Positions 11,900-23,333 of a DNA stretch of 64,000 bases are shown in pieces (the first letter of the stretch is position 1; each line of letters begins with the position of its first letter). The notes under the pieces were generated by a model. It did not search any database. It saw only the letters and a program-made list of their open reading frames with translations, and was not told where the DNA came from. Source of the stretch: Physcomitrium patens (Eukaryota > Streptophyta > Bryopsida > Funariales > Funariaceae); the NCBI RefSeq assembly GCF_000002425.4, contig NC_037271.1, positions 12,036,786 to 12,100,785 of the forward strand, read 5' to 3'. A program made the translations under genes and the position numbers.

Positions 11900-14800
11900 A
11901 TGGGGAATGTTAGGCGGATTTCGAGCAGGCTTGTGCCTTCCTTTCGTTACGCGGCCTCTTGGAATCGCAAGTCATGTACGTGCTTGCTGGTCTTCTCTTT
12001 CTAGTAATACAAGCAGCGATTGAATTTGGTCATGCATTTTGGAGTGATGCCCAGTCTCAGTGTTGATCATTTTCTAGGCCAGAAATTTATAAATCATCTT
12101 CACTTCTCGAGAACACATTCTTTTTTGGATTCTGAAAGGGTCTTGTAGCACGAGGTTTATGGTTAAAGGGTTTTCTACCCTATAATGTGGGTAACTGAGT
12201 GTTACACGGGCTACTAAGTTTGTTAGTTAAGTAAACTTTCTCGAGCAAGATAGGGAGGGATTTTGAAGGATGAGCTGTTTGTACGATTACATTTTATAGT
12301 GAAGGAACGTCACATGGGATTGAATTGCTTTGCATTTATTTTGAGTAATGTTGAATCACTTCTACTAAGTGTTGACGTACTTTGGAGGATCTTTGTGATT
12401 ATGAACATCGTGCACCATCTCGAGGAATTCATGTTAAGCGTTGGGGTAGACCGATCAAAACACTATTCCTACTTCTCATGAATCCAACCTAATCTGTCAA
12501 ACGGTTGTTAAGCGATCGCAGGTGTGTGTGATGGAGCTTTCGCCGGTAGCCACCAGTTATCAACTTTAGGAAGCAGTGCTGGGAGATGGAATGAAGATGA
12601 GAATTCCTCTAGCAGCACACAGGTCTTGAATCACCAAGTTTCCCAGCAGAAAACCCTTCGCACCTTACTATCCAGAAATGTGGCAGCAAATTGTGCAAGG
12701 GACAAGTGGAGAAGTCTGCACAGATCAAATTATTACTCACCGACACGGCGAAATGTTGATGTGCCGCGATGTCTTGTCCTAAATGCAAGATTGGACGGTT
12801 TTGACGACCGGACAAGGCCCAGGACTTGGTTGGGACAAAGATACTTCAGTTCTGATTCTGAAACCAAAAGAAAAGGTCTGCAGGAGAGTCAGATTGGGCA
12901 GGAGCTTTTGTCTGCGGCTCAAGAAGGGTCTTCTACAGGGTTGTCTGGTGCTTCACAAGGTTTGCATTTCTCGTCAATCCATGTCTTTGCAGTCAGCACT
13001 TCACTCGACTTTGTTCGAACTCAATATTCCCTCCCATGTCCTGTTCGTTATTTCAAATTGCTTATCAATCATGTGCTTTTCGATGGGACAAAGCAGAAGA
13101 AGTTTTTATCTGCTTGCTCGGAGAATTCTTGTTGAATGTCAGTGTGATTCAGCCAAGACTCTTTTGCAGGCTTACAACTAGCATCTGGGGAGGTTCTATC
13201 GCCGGAGGAGGAGGCCGCTTTAAAACTAGCGGAGACAGAGTTTGAAAATAGAAAAGGTGCTTATTAATGCGCTTTCCTTGATTTTCCTTTTCTCTCTTCT
13301 CCACCACAATCAATCGTGTCATTTAGACCTCTGGTTGCAGATGCAGCTCTGAAGCTACGCTATGCTATTCTATGCTCTAGCGTTGACTGATGGCCTTATA
13401 TGAAACCAGTCACATGATTTATGGTCACAACTGTCCAGAGTCATGTTATTAAATGTGTTGTTTAGTATATGAGAAAATTGGAATTGCTTCTTTCTTCTTT
13501 TCTTTTCTTTTTTAATTTACAAGCGCGTGCTGACTGGAGTCATTTGAGGTATTTGAGATCGTAACAGCTTGTTTGGAATCCTGCAGCAGAGCAAGTGAGC
13601 GTGGAAAGCATTCAGGAAATGCTTAAAGAGTTGTCGTCTGTAGCAGACCCAAAAGATCCTCGAATCGCCATTGTTTCCTTGAGACTAGGCCAGGAATATG
13701 AAGCAAGGGGTGAAAACCCAAAAACCTTCATGAAACTAGGGGAACAAGCTCTCAGCATTTTTAAGACAGCAGGAGAGTTCACTTTAGAGATTGGAATGTG
13801 CCATCATCTCATTGCTCTAGCTCACCACAGACTGGGTCAATATGAAAAAAGCCTTGAAAATCTGAACAAGGCGATTTCGCTGCTCAAAGATAATGAAGGG
13901 AAAGAGAGTGGGCCAATTAAATTTGCTCTGCAGTTTCTGATGGGAGACACTTTATCAGCTCTAGGGAAACACGATATAGCCCTCAAGCATTACATTGAAG
14001 GTTTGGCTGTTCAAGAGACTATCCTTGACGCAGGCCATCCGCAATTGGCCAGCAACTATCGCCAGGTGTGTCCTCCCTCCGCAGTTCACCTGAGAGAGCA
14101 TAATTGCTGGTTTAAGGCATTGTAGCTTGTCTTGCGCATAAAGCTTCCCTTGAGTCTCCTAACTAGTTTATCCAGGTGAGATTTATGGTTGATTTGTGCA
14201 CTTGGTAACTCAATCTTCGAACTTGGTCAATGTTTAAACAGGTTGGTGAGGCATTCACACAGGTTATGATGTTTGAGGAAGCAAAAGATTTGGTTGAAAA
14301 AGCACTTAAGGCTCACATCAAAAATAATGGCAAAGGCTCTATAGAAGAAGCTATTGATCGACGCCTTCTCTCTGTTATTTACAGTGGATTGGAAGAGCAC
14401 GAAAAAGCTCTGGAAGAACAACAAAATGTGAGGTCTATCTTAAATGCGAGAGGTTTGGGATCCGAAGCACGGTTTGTCGAGATTGCCATTGCCGACACTC
14501 AACTCACCTTGGGTAGGTTGGACGATGCAATTGCAACCCTTCAAGACGTTATCTCCCATTTGGAGGAAGGTAACTCATTGAGGGATCTTGCAACTGTGAA
14601 TCTAGCGAAGGCGTATACACAGCAGGGAAACGAAGAGAAAGCTGCAGAACATTCCAGGTAACTTTTCCAGCATTAGAAATAGAATATTTTGCAGAGAGTT
14701 TAAGAAGTTATATAACCTTGTTCACATCACCTTGTTCATTAACGGTTAGCCCTCCTGAAGTTGAAGAAAAACGGATACCAAGATTTTAAGACTTGACCAT

Positions 14801-16353
14801 CAGTAATGAGGCACTTCTTCAAGGAAACTGCTAGCTATTGGTGCTCCTAATGTTTTACAGGGAAGTTGCGCGAAAATTTTAGATAATGAAGATTATGAAT
14901 ACTGGTTGGTGCCGCAGGGCCGCGAGAAGCGTGCTCGACTCAAAGCTTCACCGTTTGAGTGGAGGGGACACAGAGCTTCTCACAGTTGGAGAATGCTACA
15001 CAGAATTGGCCGCAATTCATCAGCGTATGAAACGCCCTGAGGAAGCAGTAGATCTTTTAAAGAAAGCTCTCTCCATCTACAAGCAGTTGCCGCAGCAAAT
15101 GAATGCTGCTGCAGGTATGAACTCAGCTCCGCGAGGAATTTGCATTTCGCTTATATCACTCTTGTGAGGGTTGTATTCCGTGACTGATTTTCTTTACTAT
15201 CCTTCCAAAGTTGGAGTTGAAATTGGTAGAGTATGTGGCGCGCTAATATAATCAGAATGTTCACAAGGTAGACATGGGCCTGTATGTTTATTAAGAGGTC
15301 CTTTGATGTGTACGAACAGTCTTCTTGTTTACTTCATTTGATCATCTTGATGCGGTTCCTGGCTTTGTTGTACTGGGTTTTCTTAACTTTACCCTGTCGC
15401 TCTAGCTCGCATATTCGTAAGCAAAATTTATCTCTATATCTGAATACAAGGTCGTTAAAATTCTATTACTTAATATATTTATTTCCCCACCACAAACAAA
15501 TGTTGCATTCTTTTTTCATTCAAGGTCGTCAGTTGTGCTTATGCATGAGTTTACATTCACATTTGGTTTAATGCAGGTTCACAAGCTCAAATTGGTTTGC
15601 TCCTGTACTTCTCTGGTAAAGTAGAAGAGGCTATTCCATACATGGAAGAAGCTGCCGCAAATTTGAGACACAGTTATGGGAACGACCATTTCTCCCTTGC
15701 GCTTGTCCTAAATCATTTAGCTGTTGCTAATGTTAAGCTGGAGAATCGGGAGAAGGCGATTGAGCTTTTTGAAGAGTCTAAAAGAATCTTGACACAGACA
15801 CATGGACCTGGCCAGCAAGACACTCTTGCAGTTTATTACAATCTTATGCAAGTCTATGCTACTTTGGGAAGGTATTTATCTCCTCAACTTCTCTTCCTTA
15901 AAGATGGTCACTATCTAAATACGTGGTCTTAATTTTGTTGTGCTCTGAACTAAGCACATTTTGTAACTTTGTCACACAACGGTAGCTGCTGGTTGTTTGA
16001 AATAATATCGAAAACTACTCAGAAACTGTATTTTCACTGTTCAACAGGATGTGGAAACTTTCTTGCTACAGTTGCTAAATGCCCACTTATAGATAGTGAT
16101 TTGTAATATCAAATATCCTATATTGCGTTTATTGCTTAATGCACTTAATTGCTGGTTTGACTGTAGGAAGGAGAAAGCAATTGAAAACGCAAAGCACATT
16201 GTAGTGGAGTTGGAGAAGCATGGTGAACCAGCAAAGGCGGCTCTAGCTGAGGCACAAAAAGACCTGGCAAGCCTCGAACAATCTGATAGCACTTCGTTAC
16301 AAGAAAGTGGCCAACAGTTATTAGAGACCATGAAACTTCCAGGCAGTGATTGA
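11900..16353 (+). CDS. Tetratricopeptide-repeat protein, kinesin-light-chain-like, organelle-type N terminus
   Basis: Eight exons keep one frame: 11900-11975, 12522-12959, 13170-13256, 13587-14065, 14242-14657, 14918-15114, 15577-15871, 16167-16353; 724 aa. Exon 1 encodes a Arg/Ser-rich, acid-free start (MGNVRRISSRLVPSFRYAAS) typical of a mitochondrial or plastid presequence. Residues about 26-200 are low-complexity. From about 200 to 700 there are tandem helix pairs of TPR type, such as HHRLGQYEKSLENLNKAISL, LGRLDDAIATLQDVISHL, MKRPEEAVDLLKKALSIY, SGKVEEAIPYMEEAAANL and LENREKAIELFEESKRIL. Spacing near 42 residues and the KLC-like consensus suggest the kinesin-light-chain-related group; Arabidopsis has uncharacterised organelle-predicted relatives. 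TPR arrays bind partner proteins, but no partner or pathway can be named. Exon 6 could use an earlier AG, but that frame soon meets a stop, so 14918 was chosen. The short exon 1 and long first intron (546 bp) rest on phase and splice-site fit. Confidence 0.85.
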
Positions 16354-17073
16354 TGCCATATTAGATAATAAAAACTAGGAATTAGCTGCTGCTGTTATTT
16401 GCAACTTCTATCGACCCATATTTGTCTGTAATTCAAGCATTCGAATACTTATGTGCTTTTCTATGCCACGTTTATCTTTGAGATGACAAGACCATTTGCA
16501 GCATGAAATCACTAAGACTATTCCAAATTCAGTGAACAGCAGCAGTGCAAAGATTTCTGCAGTTGCATTTGAGATATGCTCTGAAGTTGAACTTGTAAAC
16601 TTGGATTTAGAATGCAATAACTGATATAATTTTGTCTGTAATAGTGAATGCATACTTAAGATTTAGTAGACAAATATGGAAAAGAATGTGACCATTTGTG
16701 GGTGTTGAGAGTCCAAAACAAACAACGGTTACTAGTCAAGTATTTGGGAATGGTCACAACCTTTATTGATGAATTATTTTTTATAGTAGAAACATTCAAA
16801 TGCCTAGATTTAACAATGTTTCAACTTGAAATTGAGGTTGATAGAATAGACTTATGTCCACACATTTATTATAATAGTATAAAGTTAGTTAAAGTTCACA
16901 AATAAATTAATATATATATATATATAATAATAATAATATATTGTACAAGACAACTTTATAAAATCTTTATTTTCAATATGTAGGTTTGAAAATAGTTACT
17001 ATTATGGAAAATATAGAAATAGTATCAAATAGTTTTTTTTCAAATAAAATTTTATAATAATAATAATTCCTAA

Positions 17074-17115
<42 letters not shown>

Positions 17116-17369
17116 GAAAATGATATAATAAAATTATTAGTCCAAAGTTGACTATTCTATTTAGATTGGTTATTATTATCAAAGAGATTTGTTAGAAATG
17201 ATTAAAATTTGCTAATTTTTAGATAACAATTTCAAACAAATTTTAAATTAAAAGTAAATTTTTATCAAAGTACAACACTTATTTGAAATAAATAAATAAA
17301 TACAAAATAATAGTTAAAGTTATAAAAAATCATAAGATTTGAATTGAAAACATCTTCAAATTTTTAAAT

Positions 17370-17410
<41 letters not shown>

Positions 17411-19218
17411 ATTCATATATTTCTAAAATACTATTTTATCTAATTTAAGAAATATGAAGTCTTTTAAATATAAAGCAAAGATTAATTTATCATCTAAGAA
17501 GCTATTTTGCTAAAAATTTCAGTTTTTTATTATCTAAAAAAGAAAAAATTTAAACTTAAATCAAATTTGGTTAATGTACATCAAAAGTTATATAAATTTT
17601 ATTAAAATTATCTATTTAAACAAAATACTATATATTAACGTTTTAGTGTTTTTATGTATATAAAATTTAATCACTTAACAACATTATTTGATTCAATTTT
17701 TCACCTTTAAATTACTGTACAATATGTACATATCTAATTCAATCTTATTTTATCTCTTAGTTTTGAAGATTTAGAAGTGTTACAATAGAAGATCAACAAT
17801 TAATGTATTTTTCATAGGAGCTAATGTTTGCTTACTCTTATAACAAATAACTTCAATCTTCCAAACCTAAATTATTAAATAGCTTATTTGAAATAAGAGG
17901 ATTTAGAGTAATAATGCGAGGATTCACAGTAACCACATATTAATGTGGTTGCAATCCAATTTGAAATATACAATGCATTTTGAACCATGGTTATAAAGTA
18001 GGTACTTATTGTATAATGATTTTAGTTTTAAACATTTCTATGTTTGCAAAAAAAATTAAATCCTATTTAAACACGTTTATAAAACTACTAGTACAAGCTG
18101 AATTTAATAAAGTTGTATAATTCTAATCATAGAAATTATAGTAGGTTATAATGATTCATACACTTCGATTTTAGCGAAATCTAGAATTTTAAATAAAATG
18201 TTTACAACACATGTAGTTTTTAAGTATTTTGAATTAATTTTTACAAATTCCTTTCCCAACAGACTGTTCAACATCTTCTCATAAAAGAATGATCTACATA
18301 ATCTTTTTGACAAATAGGCTCCTTCTTGATTGAATTACACTAATTTCCTGCCATCTAGTCTGCCGTCCAATAGTGGAAACAAATCCTAAATTCATTGTCA
18401 ACATGGCCATGAAAACTTGCAAGCTCCACCCACTGCTTAGACCAACAGTCAACTGCAGCACTAGGAATGAAGATAGAAGCTTCAAATGCTAAGTGCTTCA
18501 GATTCAAGCTATTTCATAGGAATAGAAACTCTGATTCCCTGATTCTCTGATTTACCACAGAAGAAGAATGGATGGACACTCATAAAACCAACTCCAAGCC
18601 AAAAACTTTCATGGGGAACTTACAAGAACAAGGGATGCTTGATGTACAGCCGTAGGTCCGTCACAGACATCATGTTACGAGGAAGGCTTCGAAGATTGAC
18701 TGCAAGTCTAGAAAACTACAACAATCTTCCTGCTTTGCTTGCCATAGAAGTGTGCTGGTCAGAGTCCTGCGGAACACCAATCCATCTCGTTATCAAATGA
18801 ATTGCTAGCAGCTCTAAGTGTGCATGGGAGACGATTCACCTGAATTTAGAGCTGTCAAATGGCGAATTCTTCGTATCAACATGAACCTATTCAAAGAGGC
18901 ATTGGGAAGCTTTGCTCGGTATATGCATCTCGAGGTAACGGTGAGTGGTTAGTTACAGTGCTACGTAGACAGCAGGAATGTGCCTCTTCACGGAAATTCT
19001 TGAGCACTAAGCACGACCCTCAAGAGGAATAAAAAGCAGCAAGATAAAGAAATGAAGGAATTGTGGGTCACTTCGGTGCAAGTGGAAAAATATTGAACCT
19101 GGAGAAGAGTGCTAAATAGACTGCATTGAATGTCATCTTTAGGTGGCCTGTGATATCATATATATCCCTTGAAAGAAAATTTGACCGACATCGCCAGAAA
19201 TTCATAGCAAAGTGACGG
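16354..19218. other. Intergenic DNA, AT-rich core with (AT)n tracts
   Basis: The first few hundred bases should be the TPR gene's 3' UTR. About 16700-18290 is very AT-rich, with (AT)n at 17077-17112 and about 17373-17408 and no gene. About 18290-19218 returns to ordinary composition and is probably the 3' UTR and downstream flank of the minus-strand Cys-rich gene. The short open frames there lack plausible start codons or known motifs. Confidence 0.5.
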
Positions 19219-19578
19219 TCAAGCACCTGACTTAATGCATTGGGTTTGACACCGACGTGAGCAAACGTCATTCCAGTTCGGAACATGGTGTGCATTCGCA
19301 CAGACAGAACGGATACAAGCTTCGGAGCAAGCATCCACCTCGCTAACACCGCACACTGTGACACAAGTATCTGAAGTGGTTCCATTGGAGAAAGCTCCAA
19401 CCCTACTGAGCATTCTCTTCGACGTGCAGACGCGCTCACACACAAACTGGTTAGTGAGGTCTTTCGTGTCCTTGCCCTGGAGCGGGTCTCGCTCACGGTT
19501 ACGAGTCTTCTGAATCACCTGACGAACCACCAATGCAGGGACAACCGTCCCTACAACACCCCACCACCACTCCACCAT
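19219..19578 (-). CDS. Small Cys-rich membrane-anchored plant protein of unknown function
   Basis: Single-exon frame of 119 aa starting at the ATG 19578-19576. It opens with MVEWWWGVVGTVVPALVVRQ, a Trp-rich hydrophobic segment that looks like a membrane anchor, followed by a basic stretch and then ten cysteines in CX3C pairs (CERVC, CVTVC, CSEAC, CSRRC and extensions) around a PNWNDVC motif. The regular CX3C spacing suggests two disulfide-linked helices or metal binding. I recall similar uncharacterised proteins across land plants, including Arabidopsis, with the same WWWG start and VPNWND segment. That recollection and the non-random Cys pattern are why I call it real. The function is unknown. 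The T-rich run before an AG at about 19595 suggests a 5'-UTR intron just upstream of the ATG. Confidence 0.8.
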   Translation of the reverse strand: MVEWWWGVVGTVVPALVVRQVIQKTRNRERDPLQGKDTKDLTNQFVCERVCTSKRMLSRVGAFSNGTTSDTCVTVCGVSEVDACSEACIRSVCANAHHVPNWNDVCSRRCQTQCIKSGA

Positions 19579-20720
19579 CCTTCTCCTTGATCTTCACAGC
19601 AGACCAAACAGACACAAAATTAAGCGAGCAATTCAATTGATCAATCAAAGTTGAATGGAGAGCAATGCTGTATCAATGCACAAATAAGCAGCATGGAGAA
19701 TGAATTTTTCAAATCACTTAGAACCTCAGGGAAGGCTATCTATCCTGTGCACGGAAAAATTGAACCATACACAACCCCTAATAGTATCGAATCGGTTCTC
19801 TTTTCCTCGCAACACAAACAAAATTACAATTCGGGATCACAATTCAGTTTCGAAAACCCTCAAATTCTTGCAAATATTAAAGAATTGAACTAAGAAAGGT
19901 CACTAGAGCTCGTTCGTGCGGATTCAGGTAAAATTTTGAACACAATTGCGTACCAAAGAACTGCCTGATGGATGAATGAAACGAAATAAAATAAAACTGA
20001 CTGATTTTCTTTGATTGTACATACATTCTATCGCAATTTCGGACACTAGCGAGATACTTACACAAACGTATCAAAACGCATCCAAACACCTGAATTCTAC
20101 ACATATCAAATTACAATTCAATCCAAGAACCCCTTTCTCAAATCCACATAAACCCTAACACCTCAAGGTACTCCAACCACCCGAAAATTAACAATGACCT
20201 AAATTACAACCACGCTCAACATCCACAACGCCACATAAACAGGATCCCACATGCTTCCGTTAACCCCACACACGCACAATCTCCTCGACCACAATCAGAG
20301 CGTTTCTTCTGTCTCACACTACAGAGGGCCCCGATATACATGAAAACCCTAGCATTGTGAGCGTAAACAAAGACACCAAAACATTCTTTTCACTGTGGGG
20401 TGAAAATTATACAACAAAAAATTAGCAATACCTGAAGAGAAGAGACAAACTCACGAGATTACAAACTAAACTTCGATAATTTGGGATCGATCCTGTCGCA
20501 GGCTTGTGATGCCACTGATTCCCGCCCCTGGGGTTTGGCAGAAACCGACTGAATTTGCTGCTAATGAGGATGGATGAGAAAAATCGACCCCGACCGTCTT
20601 TCTCTTCTTTACACTGTTTTTGCTTTTGTTTCTGTTTCTGCAGATGTTCACACAGGACACCGTCACCGAGATTCAGGGTTCATTCTATTTAAGTCACTGA
20701 AATTCTTTCTCCCAAATACT
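19579..20720 (-). promoter_or_regulatory. 5' leader and promoter of the Cys-rich protein gene
   Basis: On the minus strand a leader can be read from about 20700 downward. A CTTCAG|GTATTG donor lies near 20430, and a pyrimidine-rich acceptor ending in GAAG lies about 15 nt before the ATG, so a roughly 0.8-kb leader intron is likely. Telo-box matches AAACCCTAA (20150-20158) and AAACCCTAG (about 20344-20352) lie here. The intron is inferred from sequence signals only. Confidence 0.4.
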
Positions 20721-21971
20721 TAAGTGCGGATGTGTAGTAAATGCTTGCAGACATGCGGTTGGATTCATTTGTACTTCGATCGCGGAAAGCATCGCATCTC
20801 AAAATCCAAAAATGCTCAAGATGTAAGGGATTCGCTGTCCGCGTGACACGTAGAAGGGTTTCAGAAGCACGAGCAAGTCAATATTCGATTCTCCGCACTT
20901 CATCATTCAAGTCTTTTTACAACTTCTGCTACACAACAAACAAGTCAGACGAGATACACCGTTTTGGGCGTGTAACAGACACAAGTTATCATCATGGGTC
21001 TCTCGAGAGCCCAGGATATGAAACTTCCTGGCGTGATAATTGATGAGAGGCTGGAATAAATCTGCAAATCAATGGATCCATAGTGCACTGTGGACTATGG
21101 ATCAGAGCGACAAAAAACAGATCCACTGGGAGTTTTAAAAAAAAGCGGCGTGAGCATCCGAGCTCTCAACACAGTCCAGACAATAGAAGAAATTAAAGCC
21201 TCTACTCACTCGGCAGTGGCGAGAAAAGACAACCCCACAAGCCCACTTTAGTGACATGGAGGCATATTCACCTCGCGTTCCAAGCTCTCGAAGGGGTTTT
21301 ACGGAACTCACTGGATGGTTCCCAGCTAAAGCAGCAGCTCTGGACGTGATCTCATGGGATTGCCGATTATTTTTATAAAACAAAATCGACACCGTCAAGG
21401 ATGTGAGATCCACTTTGGCCCGGGATTACTGCAAACTGGTTTCCAGCTTTCCAACGAGAAACTATCGTCGCATCCGGGTTTGCTACAATGAAAAACACAT
21501 GACTACACTCGGAGCACTGTCGATAGATATTAGTGTGGTTCTATGGAATATGTGACTGGACATATCACTGGGATCAATGTGAATTACTCAGCAGAATATG
21601 CTGAGCTATGCAACCATTCCGACAACTACAAGGATTACTGCTCTCCATGACAATACACTGTAGGAGATAGCTTCATGTACATGACAAATATATACAATAT
21701 TCTCAGATTTTGAGCCCTGAATTCAGGGTAGAACAGAAGCTGAACAGCACCAGGACATTGAAGGACCAAGAGCTCAGACCAATGCTGTGAACAGACGGCA
21801 AAATGCAAGGATTGAATGAAGCTCAATTTCCTTCGAAAACTCACATGATTTTTTATTTTTATTTTTTTTGTTTCGTTAAGGTTTCGAGTGTGAGATATTA
21901 TTACAAAGAATGGAAGTACGGTCTGAAAACTAAGAAAGAAATTATCTCCAGAGTAATCCTGCACAAGGATA
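20721..21971. other. Intergenic region between Cys-rich gene promoter and kinase 3' end
   Basis: No gene recognised. The right part (about 21640-21971) is probably the kinase 3' UTR. A short hairpin, GATCCATAGT (21075-21084) with ACTATGGATC (21094-21103) and a 9-nt loop, is visible. A 100-codon frame from 20741 (+) starts with ATG but has no recognisable domain. Confidence 0.45.
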
Positions 21972-23333
21972 CTAGAACCCAACTGTTTGTCTCGTCAAGA
22001 GGTGATGAGCTGGAGTAACGCAGACGCCAGGGCCAGATAATGAATTCTCCATGTCTTCAAGAATTAGTACAATCTGGTAGAAATTGGGACGTCGCTCTGG
22101 GTTGTCCTTCCAGCACTGCTCCATCAAATCCGCTAACTCCGCGGGACAATCTTCAGGAATTGGCGGTCTTAGATTCTTGTTCACCACCGCATACGCTACC
22201 TGCACGGGAGTCATATCCTGGAACGGCACCAGCCCCGTAACGAGCTCCCACAAGACTATCCCGAAGCTGTAGACATCCACCTTCTTCGAGTAGTGCTTGT
22301 GGCTAATCATTTCGGGAGCCATCCAGCGATACGTGCCCGTGTCAGCAATCCGGAGATCGCATTCCGTTTCTAAACAACCGACCCCGAAGTCTGTCAATTT
22401 GAGGTGGAGATCCTCGGTGAGAACGAGGTTCTCCGACTTAAGGTCACGGTGGACGACACCTTGAGAATGCAAATACTCCATCCCTAGCGCAACGTCCAAT
22501 GCCATCGACAGAATCGTCTTTAACGCCATTGATCCTGATTCATGTTTGTGAAGAAATGCTCTCAGGGAGCCGCCGGGGACGTACTCCATGATGACACAGC
22601 ACGCTGGGGGTTTCCATGAGGCGGCTACGAACTCTACAATGTTAGGGTGACGGAGCTGGGAGAGACAATGAACCTCTTGCATGAACTGGCGCTCCAACCT
22701 GGCGGCAGTTGCAGCATCTTCACAACTGTCGAGCCTGAGGAGCTTCACAGCAACGTCTTGGTCCCTATAGACACCTTGATAGAGTCGGCTGTGATTGCCG
22801 GACGCAAACCTCTGCCCCAGGAAGAGTGCTGACATGTCGCAGACGTATTGCTCTGGCACCTCCATCTCCAGATGCGGTGCTTCCGCTTGAGAGACTTCAA
22901 CGAAGTGTGCCCACGACGCGGATTTTTTCATGGCGGGGAACTTGACCTTCTTGCTTTTGGATGTTGGTTGGAGTTCCATGGTATTATTCCTCTGCATATT
23001 TGGACCAATGCTTTTCTGTTTCCTCAACCAGTTGTGGCTGGCGCTACCTGTACTGCCGCTGTCGATCTTGGACCTGGTGGGCGGGCTATCTTTCTCAGGA
23101 CTGCTCTCTAGCGACCTAAACTTGGCCTTCTGCGCAGTTTTCTCCAACTCCGCCTCATCCTGATTCTCCGGTCCGGTGAAATGAACCCCTAGCGAAATAG
23201 TCTTCGTCTTGTGCCCCGTGAAAAATGGCAATCTGTGATGGAAAGCTTTGGTACCGAAGTTTAATTTCCCCGATGCAGTCGTACCTTGAACCGGCTCCGT
23301 AATCGTCACTTTCTCCCGATGCTTCGCCATCAT
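21972..23333 (-). CDS. Raf-like Ser/Thr protein kinase of the HT1 group (group C MAPKKK-like)
   Basis: Intronless frame of 453 aa. An in-frame GTG lies further upstream, but the first ATG is at 23333 (second Met directly after). Residues 1-160 are Ser/Lys-rich and probably disordered. The kinase domain spans about 168-430: glycine-loop equivalent ASGNHSRLYQG (177-187), VAVK with Lys197, HRDLKSEN with Asp297, DFG 315-317, GTYRWMAPE 333-341, and the VDVYSFGIVLWEL segment typical of plant Raf-like kinases. The glycine loop ASGNHS, SQGVVHRDLKSENL and MTPVQVAYAV match Arabidopsis HT1 and relatives, which take part in CO2/light signalling in guard cells. All catalytic residues are present, so it should be active. 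Its role in this plant is not known. Lack of introns is unusual beside its neighbours and may point to an old retroposed copy, or to lineage intron loss. Confidence 0.9.
   Translation of the reverse strand: MMAKHREKVTITEPVQGTTASGKLNFGTKAFHHRLPFFTGHKTKTISLGVHFTGPENQDEAELEKTAQKAKFRSLESSPEKDSPPTRSKIDSGSTGSASHNWLRKQKSIGPNMQRNNTMELQPTSKSKKVKFPAMKKSASWAHFVEVSQAEAPHLEMEVPEQYVCDMSALFLGQRFASGNHSRLYQGVYRDQDVAVKLLRLDSCEDAATAARLERQFMQEVHCLSQLRHPNIVEFVAASWKPPACCVIMEYVPGGSLRAFLHKHESGSMALKTILSMALDVALGMEYLHSQGVVHRDLKSENLVLTEDLHLKLTDFGVGCLETECDLRIADTGTYRWMAPEMISHKHYSKKVDVYSFGIVLWELVTGLVPFQDMTPVQVAYAVVNKNLRPPIPEDCPAELADLMEQCWKDNPERRPNFYQIVLILEDMENSLSGPGVCVTPAHHLLTRQTVGF

Noticed and set aside
18294-18485. Short minus-strand frame resembling a secreted peptide
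   Set aside because: It has no ATG at its start; the hydrophobic run is short and it lies in the probable 3' flank of the Cys-rich gene.
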